A stretch of 32,416 bases of DNA from an uncultured Ruminococcus sp. (GTDB lineage: Bacteria > Bacillota > Clostridia > Oscillospirales > Ruminococcaceae): contig CACYSH010000014.1 in the NCBI GenBank assembly GCA_902776945.1, positions 1 through 32,416 of the forward strand, given 5' to 3'. Shown one piece after another: positions 23,956 to 30,373 of this stretch (positions within the stretch are counted from its first letter, which is position 1; each line of letters begins with the position of its first letter). The notes beneath the pieces were generated by a model. That model searched no databases, was not told where the DNA came from, and was given only the letters and a program-made list of their open reading frames with translations. The translations under genes and the position numbers were made by a program.

Positions 23956-24417
23956 ATGCAGACTGAAATAAAAATAAGACCGGTAGTGATCGACGATTAC
24001 GACGGCATTTTCGAGCTTTGGAACAGCACCGAGCAATCAAAACGGGCGCTGAATCCCGTTGACGATTCGCGGGAAGGCATAGCGCGGTACCTGAAACGCA
24101 ACCCGACCACCTGCTTTCTCGCATATACTAATGATAACAAAATAATCGGCGTAATACTTACGGGACACGACGGCAGGCGGGCTATCGTGCATCATATGTG
24201 CGTTCACCCCGATCACCGCCGACAGGGTATCGCGGGAATGCTCGTGAAAAAGGCGGAGGAGGCTCTGCGCGAGGAAGGCATAACCAAGATTTTCGGTCTG
24301 GTGTTCAAGGATAACGACATCGCAAACGCATTTTGGGAAAATCAGGGCTATTCTCTCCGCACCAACCTGAATTACCGCAACAAGAGCCTTGACAAAAATG
24401 TTCCGCAGGGGGAATGA
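23956..24417 (+). CDS. GNAT family N-acetyltransferase, RimI-like
   Basis: A 153-aa acetyltransferase with the GNAT motif A VHPDHRRQGIAGMLVKKAEEAL (key residues RRQGIAG) and the C-terminal NDIANAFWENQGYSLR. The ATG at 23956 is chosen over the GTG at 23947 because the sequence GGGGGTGA at 23943-23950, close to the ideal ribosome site, overlaps that GTG and lies 5 bases from the ATG. It precedes mnmE by 7 bases and is probably co-transcribed with it. The substrate is unknown; family members acetylate proteins or small molecules. Confidence 0.85.
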   Translation: MQTEIKIRPVVIDDYDGIFELWNSTEQSKRALNPVDDSREGIARYLKRNPTTCFLAYTNDNKIIGVILTGHDGRRAIVHHMCVHPDHRRQGIAGMLVKKAEEALREEGITKIFGLVFKDNDIANAFWENQGYSLRTNLNYRNKSLDKNVPQGE

Positions 24418-24424
24418 CTTTACA

Positions 24425-25798
24425 ATGCTGACTAATGACAGAACTATTTGCGCCATTGCCACCGCAGAAGGTGAGGGCGCTCTTGCCGTCGTGAGGATAA
24501 GCGGCGAAAATGCGCTTGCCGTCGCCGAACGTGTGTTCAAGCCCTACGGCAGACCGATCGCGGAAATGTCGGGTTATACCTGCGCTTACGGGCAGGTGGT
24601 CGAAAACGGCGGGCGCATCGACGACGCGGTGCTGACCGTTTTCCGTGCTCCTCATTCCTACACGGGCGAGGACTGCGCCGAAATATCGTGTCACGGCGGG
24701 CGGTACCTCACGCAGAGGATAATGCGCCTTTGCTGCGAAAACGGCGCACGCCCCGCCGAGCGCGGCGAATTTACCAAACTGGCTTTTCTTAACGGAAAGC
24801 TCAGTTTAACGCAGGCGGAGGCGGTCATGGAGCTTATCTCCGCACAGGGCGAGCTTACTCTGCGTTCGGCAAATCTTACCAGACAGGGGGCGCTTTTCGG
24901 GCGTATCCAGGCGGTAAACGGACGGCTTGTCAAGCTGTTGGGCGAGCTGGCGGCGTGGGTGGATTACCCGGAGGAAGATTTGCCCGAAGTCGAGACCGAG
25001 ACCATGCGCCGCACTATTGCGGAATGCCTTGACGAAACAAATGTTCTTATACGCGGCTACGATAACGGAATGCTGTTAAAAAGCGGCATTCCCGCCGCGA
25101 TAGTCGGTAAGCCGAATGTCGGCAAATCCACGCTGATGAATCTGCTTTTGGGCTATGAACGCGCTATTGTCACCGATATTGCGGGTACCACTCGGGACGT
25201 TCTGGAAGAATCTGTGCGGCTGGGCGATGTTACGCTGCGGCTGGCGGACACGGCGGGTCTGCGCGATACCGATAACGCGGTTGAGCGTATCGGCGTTGAA
25301 CTGGCGAGGAAAAAGCTCGGCGAGAGTGCGCTTATCATCGCGGTTTTCGACGGCAGTACACCTCCCGACGACGCGGACAGGGCGCTTGTCGGCGAGATAA
25401 AAGCCGCAGGCGGGAAGATCATCGCGCTGATAAATAAATCCGATATTTCCTCCGACGGGCATTACCGCGAGCTTTGCGCGGGACTGCCTTATGTTATCGA
25501 GATTTCTGCGAAGAACGGCTCGGGGCGGGACAGGCTTGAAGCGGCGGCGGCGGAGCTTTTCGGCGCGGCTGGCACGGAGGACGGGCTTATTTTCGTCAAT
25601 GAGCGGCAAAGGAGTTGTCTTGGCAGGGCGGCGGAGAATCTCGGGCAGGCGGCGGAGGCGGTAGATATGGGGCTTACGCCCGATGTTATCGCGATTTCGG
25701 TTGAAGAAGCGGCGGCGGCGCTGTCGGAGCTGACGGGTGAAAGAATTACGGATACGGTAGTCAGCGAAGTGTTCTCGAAATTCTGTGTGGGAAAATAG
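24425..25798 (+). CDS. mnmE: tRNA uridine-5-carboxymethylaminomethyl modification GTPase MnmE
   Basis: A 457-aa GTPase that, with MnmG, modifies the wobble uridine of certain tRNAs. It has the N-terminal TrmE domain (DRTICAIATAEGEGALAVVRISG), a helical domain, and an inserted G domain with GKPNVGKST (228-236), DIAGTTRD, DTAGLRD and NKSD. The last residues FCVGK carry the conserved catalytic Cys of the C-x-G-K motif. The frame is open from 24389, but the ATG at 24425 matches the family start. The upstream GGGGGA is about 13 bases away, so translation may depend on the preceding GNAT gene. The usual neighbours mnmG, jag and yidC are absent. Confidence 0.95.
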   Translation: MLTNDRTICAIATAEGEGALAVVRISGENALAVAERVFKPYGRPIAEMSGYTCAYGQVVENGGRIDDAVLTVFRAPHSYTGEDCAEISCHGGRYLTQRIMRLCCENGARPAERGEFTKLAFLNGKLSLTQAEAVMELISAQGELTLRSANLTRQGALFGRIQAVNGRLVKLLGELAAWVDYPEEDLPEVETETMRRTIAECLDETNVLIRGYDNGMLLKSGIPAAIVGKPNVGKSTLMNLLLGYERAIVTDIAGTTRDVLEESVRLGDVTLRLADTAGLRDTDNAVERIGVELARKKLGESALIIAVFDGSTPPDDADRALVGEIKAAGGKIIALINKSDISSDGHYRELCAGLPYVIEISAKNGSGRDRLEAAAAELFGAAGTEDGLIFVNERQRSCLGRAAENLGQAAEAVDMGLTPDVIAISVEEAAAALSELTGERITDTVVSEVFSKFCVGK

Positions 25799-25815
25799 AA
25801 AAAGATTCAGAATAC

Positions 25816-25862
25816 CGCAAGTGTGGACGGACACCGTGTCCGTCCTCACTTTGCGTTTTTTT
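25816..25862 (+). terminator. Terminator of mnmE, containing an inverse repeat core
   Basis: A long stem with GGACGGACAC / GTGTCCGTCC at its centre (25825-25845) and CGCAA/TTGCG at its base, followed by seven Ts. The 3' arm (25842-25854) is the inverse complement of the repeat core GCAAAGTGAGGAC, so the repeat family contributes the terminator. Confidence 0.88.
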
Positions 25863-25912
25863 GTGGCTTTGCGCATAGCAACGTTACATTTATTTATTCA
25901 AATATTATAATT

Positions 25913-25950
25913 CCCCGAACAGTTTATCGGCTGTTCGTGGGTCTTTTTTT
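25913..25950 (+). terminator. Second terminator-like hairpin
   Basis: CGAACAG (25916-25922) pairs with CTGTTCG (25931-25937), extended by CCC/GGG with one bulge, and is followed by seven Ts. It would stop read-through into the next operon. Confidence 0.8.
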
Positions 25951-26033
25951 ATATAAATTGATATTATTACAGTATAATAATACAAATTCAATAATATCAT
26001 TTTGTACAAAACGATGAAATTTATGTAAGCTCA

Positions 26034-26062
26034 TTGACAAATAAACACATTAGCGCTATAAT
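26034..26062 (+). promoter_or_regulatory. Promoter of the 105-aa/SPFH operon
   Basis: TTGACA (26034-26039), a 17-base spacer and TATAAT (26057-26062) match consensus perfectly. Confidence 0.9.
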
Positions 26063-26102
26063 GTTATTAACGAAATGATAATAACAAAAGGAGCGGAACA
26101 AT

Positions 26103-26420
26103 ATGAAGGAAAGCAAAAATACTATCGTACTGAAAAGGCTTGAACAGCCCGTACACGTTTCCGAATCGGAATACGGACTGCTGCTTGAACGCGATGACTT
26201 CGGTTATCGGCTCGTCAAGGAGACCGCTTACGCTAAGTCGGGCGGACATACCGAGTATTCCTCCCGCTCGTGGCAGCTGGATAACTCTTTCATCAAAAGG
26301 CTCAATATGCAGAGCCTCGCCAAAAAGATCGTTCAGCTTGCGGGCGTAAAGTGGAGCTACTCTTCCTGCCCCGACAAGACCGCACTTATCGAACTGCTCG
26401 GAAAAACGATCTGCTATTGA
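26103..26420 (+). CDS. Hypothetical protein, 105 aa
   Basis: A small cytosolic protein that I do not recognise. It has no TM segment, signal peptide or zinc knuckle. The N-terminal half is predicted beta-rich (NTIVLKRLEQPVHVSESEYGLLLERDDFGYRLV) and the C-terminal half is basic and helical (FIKRLNMQSLAKKIVQLAGVKW). Translation starts at an ATG 9 bases after AAAGGAG, behind a consensus promoter, so it is clearly a real gene. It lies 23 bases before the SPFH gene and probably works with it. Confidence 0.8.
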   Translation: MKESKNTIVLKRLEQPVHVSESEYGLLLERDDFGYRLVKETAYAKSGGHTEYSSRSWQLDNSFIKRLNMQSLAKKIVQLAGVKWSYSSCPDKTALIELLGKTICY

Positions 26421-26443
26421 CTTTTTACAAGGAGTGATATATA

Positions 26444-27478
26444 ATGTATGTAAAATTTCTTCCCAATCAGTATATTTTGAGATACCGCAAGGGTAAACTC
26501 GTCGGCGAGGGCGCGGGGCTGGCTTTCTTCTGCATCGAGAGCGTTACCGCCGTCAGCGCCGTGCCTGTCGGTAACTGCGACCTTGATTTTGTGCTTGAAA
26601 CGCTGACCCGCGATAATCAGAAGGTCACGGTGCAGGCGCAGATGACCTATCGCGCCGTAGATTACAAGCGCACGGCGGCGGCTATGGATTTCACGGTCGA
26701 TCTTCGCACGAAAAAGTATAACAATAACCCCATGCAGAAAATAGACAAGCGGCTGGCGAACTTTGCGGGAGTATATATCCGCAACAGCGTGGGGCGGCTC
26801 GACCTCACGGAGGCTATCAAGCCCGATACGGAGATAGCGGCGGAGGCGCTTGCGGAGTTCCGTAAAAGTGCCGAGCTTAAAGCTATGGGTATCGAGGTGT
26901 GCGGGTTCTCGGTGATAAGGGTATCTGCCGAACCCGATACCGCCCGCGCCCTTGAAGCGACCGCCCGCGAACAGATATTGAAGCAGTCGGACGATGCGCT
27001 TTATGAGCGCAGAAACGCTTCAATAGAGCAGGAGCGCCGCGTGAAGGAAAACGAGCTGAACACCGACATCAGCGTTGAGGAAAAGAAAAAGAAGATCCGC
27101 GAGGCGGAGATAGCCACCAAGCGCATGATGCTGGAGCGCGAGACCGAGCTTGAGCGGATAAAGGTCGAGAGTGAAGCAAAGCGGCGCGAGATAAGGCTTG
27201 ACGCGGAGATAGCTCTTGAACGTAAGCGGCGGGAGCTTGCCGATCTTAAGCTCGAAAATACGCGCAAGGAAGCCGATGCCGACGCATATCGGGTAAGGAC
27301 GATCATGGAGGCGTACAGCGCGATCGGAAGTGATACGCTTATTGCGTTGGCGACGCTCGGTATGGAGCCGGAGAAGCTGATAGCGCAGGCGTTTGATAAG
27401 TTAGCGGCGGGCAGCGGGAAGATAGGCACGCTGAATATAACGCCCGATCTGCTTGAAAGCCTGACAAATAGAAGATAA
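26444..27478 (+). CDS. SPFH/band-7 domain protein with long coiled coil
   Basis: A 344-aa protein. The N-terminal ~170 residues form an SPFH (stomatin/prohibitin/flotillin) domain, with VPVGNCDLDFVLETLTRDNQKVTVQAQMTYRAVD typical of the band-7 fold. A highly charged Glu/Arg/Lys coiled coil follows (about 175-290), then a short Gly/Ala-rich C-terminus (about 300-335). No N-terminal membrane helix is visible, unlike most SPFH proteins, so it may be peripheral or soluble. AAGGAG lies 9 bases before the ATG. It shares a promoter with the 105-aa gene. The PARG and NAD-kinase-like genes follow after a repeat-filled gap. Confidence 0.85.
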   Translation: MYVKFLPNQYILRYRKGKLVGEGAGLAFFCIESVTAVSAVPVGNCDLDFVLETLTRDNQKVTVQAQMTYRAVDYKRTAAAMDFTVDLRTKKYNNNPMQKIDKRLANFAGVYIRNSVGRLDLTEAIKPDTEIAAEALAEFRKSAELKAMGIEVCGFSVIRVSAEPDTARALEATAREQILKQSDDALYERRNASIEQERRVKENELNTDISVEEKKKKIREAEIATKRMMLERETELERIKVESEAKRREIRLDAEIALERKRRELADLKLENTRKEADADAYRVRTIMEAYSAIGSDTLIALATLGMEPEKLIAQAFDKLAAGSGKIGTLNITPDLLESLTNRR

Positions 27479-27515
27479 AAGATAATAGATAAAAGATAAT
27501 AGATAAAAGAAAATA
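27474..27515 (+). repeat. Heptad tandem repeat at the 3' end of the SPFH gene
   Basis: Six units of GATAAWA (one with a change) run from the SPFH stop codon into the intergenic region. The stop TAA is part of the first unit. Confidence 0.85.
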
Positions 27516-27897
27516 GATAGCGCAAAACGAGGGCAAAACAAAAGTCTTAGGAAAGGGGTGTGGGGGAGAACCCTTCTTCAGAAGGGTTTCCCCCACAAAG
27601 CGTGGAGTTTACGCAAATCACACGGTAAAAGGCAAAGTGAATAGCTCAAAAATAAAATCGGCAATTTCAAGAAAAGCAAACAAAAACGCAGAAACGAATA
27701 ATTCAGCAAAACAGTACGAAAACAAGGCAATTGCCGATTTTATTTGCACGAAAGAGCGCAGCGATTTTCGTGCAAGAGGGGGAGCGCAAAGCCCTACGGG
27801 GAAAAACAACGTGCAGTGGCAAATTCACGGGCGGGAGCAAGCCCCCGCCCTATAATTCTACATGAAATGTCTGATAAACAGAAAAGAGGTAATACCA
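27479..27897 (+). other. Repeat-filled gap inside the SPFH/PARG set
   Basis: These 419 bases contain the heptad tandem repeat, a complete copy of the ~230-bp dispersed element (27521-27745) and a short GC-rich palindrome (GGGCGGGAGCAAGCCCCCGCCC, about 27829-27851). No promoter with a good -35 is seen. Small open frames on both strands lie inside the repeat and are doubtful. Confidence 0.7.
27521..27745 (+). repeat. ~230-bp dispersed element, copy A
   Basis: It begins with the core (27522-27534) and CAAAAGTCTTAGG, then a strong hairpin (27560-27596; GTGGGGGA..ACCCTTC / GAAGGGT.TCCCCCAC). It ends in a perfect 17-bp inverted repeat (27650-27666 and 27729-27745) around a 62-base purine-rich loop. 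A second copy with the same layout lies at 29715-29939. Confidence 0.82.
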
Positions 27898-28695
27898 ATG
27901 GGAAGACCCGAATATGTTGAAATTTTTAACGATACCATGCGGCTCTGCGGCGAGGACGACGAACTTGCAAAATCTGTAAGAAAATCGCAGACAGAGCAGT
28001 ATGTTCTCTCCGAAAGCGTGGTGATCTCTCTGCAAGGAAAGCCGAAGGATACGCCCGCAAGGGTAGTAGTCTCGCCGAAAAGGACGTTCGAAGCCGCCGA
28101 ACAGTACAAGGATAAAAAGGTCTGCGTGCTGAATTTTGCGTCCGCAAGAAATCCGGGCGGCGGCGTGGTAAGGGGAGCCTCCGCGCAGGAGGAATGCCTT
28201 TGCAGAATCTCCACGCTCTACCCCTGTCTTGCTGACAGCAGGATATTTTCGAGCTTTTATGAGCCGCACCGCAGAATGTTCAATGATACGCTTTACAATG
28301 CCGATCTGATATTCACGCCCGCCGTGACAGTCTTTAAGAGCGATACGGGATCGCCGAAGCTCCGTCCGCGTGAGGAATGGTTCAAGGCTGACGTTATCAC
28401 CTGCGCCGCGCCGAATCTCGGCTCATATACCCGCGTTGACGACGAGCGCCTTGAAGAAATGCACGTTTTCCGCGGTGAGAGGGTAATTCTTACGGCGATA
28501 AACGAGGGCGCGGAGGTGCTTATCTTGGGCGCGTTCGGCTGCGGGGCGTTCAGGAATCCGCCCGAGATCGTGGCAAAGGCTTACAAACGGCTCACCGATA
28601 TGTACGCGAAGTATTTCGACACGATAGAATTTGCCGTTTACTGTTCGTCAAGAAATACGCATAATTTCGATGTGTTCAACAGGCTACTCAGATAA
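27898..28695 (+). CDS. Bacterial-type poly(ADP-ribose) glycohydrolase (TIGR02452/DUF2263 family)
   Basis: A 265-aa macrodomain-fold hydrolase. The signature GGG-x7-QEE is visible: Gly87-89 in NFASARNPGGGVVRG and QEE at 97-99, as in bacterial PARGs that cleave ADP-ribose polymers. The second conserved block ILGAFGCGAFRNPPEIVA is typical of macrodomains. The ATG at 27898 is chosen over 27862 because GAGGT lies about 8 bases upstream and the family starts there. It precedes the NAD-kinase-like gene by 15 bases. The family is well recognised; the physiological substrate in this bacterium (ADP-ribosylated protein, DNA or free polymer) is unknown. Confidence 0.87.
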   Translation: MGRPEYVEIFNDTMRLCGEDDELAKSVRKSQTEQYVLSESVVISLQGKPKDTPARVVVSPKRTFEAAEQYKDKKVCVLNFASARNPGGGVVRGASAQEECLCRISTLYPCLADSRIFSSFYEPHRRMFNDTLYNADLIFTPAVTVFKSDTGSPKLRPREEWFKADVITCAAPNLGSYTRVDDERLEEMHVFRGERVILTAINEGAEVLILGAFGCGAFRNPPEIVAKAYKRLTDMYAKYFDTIEFAVYCSSRNTHNFDVFNRLLR

Positions 28696-28710
28696 AAAAG
28701 GAAGATGACT

Positions 28711-29652
28711 ATGGCAGCGGAAAGGCTCACCGACAATAAGATAATACTTGTTACGCAAAAAACGCGCCTTGAACAGCTCGTCGTGCGATACAACACTATC
28801 GGTCAGACGCAGTTCTTTATCGAACACAGCGGCGGGGATTTCGGCGATTATCAGCGTGAACACGACACCTACACAGCCGCCGTCGAAAAAGCAACGGAGA
28901 TACTTTCGCGCTTCGGGCGGGTACAGCGCGTTGACCGCGAATTTGTCCCGCGAATGGTGTTCGGCAGGACTGACACCGTAGTAGCGCTCGGGCGCGACGG
29001 ACTGGCGGCTAACGTGCTGAAATATCTGGACGGACTGCGGCTTATCGGAGTGAACCCCGACCCCGCCCGCTGGGACGGCGTGCTGCTGCCGTTCAAGGTG
29101 GACGACCTCGCAAAGCTGATGCCGGAGGTCATGAAAGGCACCCGCCGCACACAGTCGGTCACGCTTGCGGAATGTACCCTCAGCGACGGGCAGAGCCTTT
29201 GCGCGGTGAACGATCTTTTCATCGGCAGAAGAACGCACGTTTCGGCGCAGTACGAGATAGACTTGGGCGGCAGACGGGAAAGGCAGTCGTCAAGCGGGAT
29301 AATCGTATCGACGGGGCTTGGCTCGACGGGCTGGTTCAGGAGCGTCATTGCGGGCGCGGAGGGCGTGGCGCGTGGGATAGGCGTGGGCGTTCAGACCGAG
29401 CTTGAAAGGGGTTTCGGGCGTGACGCGGATTATCTTTACTATACTGTCCGTGAGCCGTTCCCGAGCAAGACGACCGGCACGGATATTGTTTTCGGCAGGA
29501 TAGATCGCGGCTTTCCGCTGCGTATAACCTCGATGATGCCCGAAAACGGCGTTATTTTCAGCGACGGCGTGGAGAATGACAGTCTTGTGTTCAATTCGGG
29601 GACGACCGCAGAGATAAATGTTTCCGACCGTCGGGGCGTGCTGGTGGTGTGA
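28711..29652 (+). CDS. NAD-kinase-like protein, divergent
   Basis: A 313-aa protein resembling the ATP-NAD kinase/diacylglycerol kinase fold. The nucleotide motif GGDGT of NAD kinases appears as GRDGL (94-98). The NE/ND motif is NDLFIGRR (167-174), and the conserved STPTGSTAY reads STGLGSTGW (200-208). The C-terminal beta domain with FSDGVENDSL fits the family. The ATG at 28711 is chosen over 28705 because AAGGAAG then has normal spacing. It directly follows the PARG gene. Activity is uncertain because of the changed glycine-rich motif; it may bind NAD(H) or a related nucleotide. Confidence 0.72.
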   Translation: MAAERLTDNKIILVTQKTRLEQLVVRYNTIGQTQFFIEHSGGDFGDYQREHDTYTAAVEKATEILSRFGRVQRVDREFVPRMVFGRTDTVVALGRDGLAANVLKYLDGLRLIGVNPDPARWDGVLLPFKVDDLAKLMPEVMKGTRRTQSVTLAECTLSDGQSLCAVNDLFIGRRTHVSAQYEIDLGGRRERQSSSGIIVSTGLGSTGWFRSVIAGAEGVARGIGVGVQTELERGFGRDADYLYYTVREPFPSKTTGTDIVFGRIDRGFPLRITSMMPENGVIFSDGVENDSLVFNSGTTAEINVSDRRGVLVV

Positions 29653-29714
29653 ATATACAGTAAGGAACTGCCATGAAATAAATACGGCTTGGTTATGCGA
29701 AAAGTTACCGAAAT

Positions 29715-29939
29715 CGCAAAGTGAGGGCAAACCAAAAGTCTTAGGAAGGGTGTGGCACGAACTTGTTCGTGCAAAGGGTCTTCCCCCGGAAAAGTCGGCG
29801 GCGTTTGCAAATTAACGGTTAAAGAGATGCCATTAAGTTCAAAATTAAAATCGGCAATTTCAAGCAAAGCCCACAAAAAAGCACAAGCGAATAGCTCTGC
29901 AAAACGTGGCGGAAACAAAGAAATTGTCGATTTTAATTT
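29715..29939 (+). repeat. ~230-bp dispersed element, copy B
   Basis: Core (29716-29728) and CAAAAGTCTTAGG, a hairpin GCACGAAC/GTTCGTGC (about 29756-29773), a CCCCC run, and the 18-bp inverted repeat (29842-29859 and 29922-29939, one mismatch) with a loop of 62 bases, the same length as in copy A. Confidence 0.82.
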
Positions 29940-30250
29940 GCGAGAAGAGCGGTCTGAACAAGTTCAGACAGGCGATATTTTGCAAATGGATTGCGCGAAA
30001 GGCAGGAAATCGTGCCGACAAGCGGCAGGGGCAATTCACAAGCGAGCAAATGCTCGCCGTACATCATTCGTAAAATATGAATAAACGTAAAATTACAAGC
30101 CGCAGAATAACGTTTTGTTGAATATTACAATTTCATTAAAGACACATACCGATTTCACATGGCTGTCACGCTTATCTGTCATATTTTCACCGCTTAATGT
30201 GCATAATGACTTTTATATTTGTATAAAATACCGAAAGAAATGGCAGCCAC

Positions 30251-30279
30251 TTGACCTTTCTGAGAAAATGCGGTATAAT
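30251..30279 (+). promoter_or_regulatory. Promoter of the NlpC/P60 gene
   Basis: TTGACC (30251-30256), a 17-base spacer and TATAAT (30274-30279). The leader to the chosen start is about 90 bases. Confidence 0.82.
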
Positions 30280-30373
30280 TTAATTACAATCCGGTAACAT
30301 GGAAATTACCGAAAAGTCAAATAAAATATTGGACAATATTGGACTATGAGTGACAGATCGGAGCATTTCGGAT

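Larger units (their letters stand above)
25799..26102 (+). other. Intergenic region between mnmE and the SPFH set
   Basis: The 304 bases hold the mnmE terminator, a second terminator-like hairpin (25913-25950), AT-rich sequence and a consensus promoter (26034-26062). No gene is seen. Confidence 0.75.
29653..30373 (+). other. Long gene-free region with repeat copy B and a promoter
   Basis: This ~720-base stretch has the second copy of the ~230-bp element (29715-29939), a preceding 40-base segment related to the 66-bp repeat (TTATGCGAAAAGTTACCGAAAT), AT-rich sequence, and the promoter of the next gene (30251-30279). Open frames at 29752-30084 (+) and 29439-29918 (-) are inside repeat sequence and lack ribosome sites. 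Confidence 0.7.

Noticed and set aside
30115-30297. 60-aa + strand open frame before the NlpC/P60 gene
   Set aside because: It overlaps the promoter of the next gene, lacks a ribosome site and resembles no known protein.
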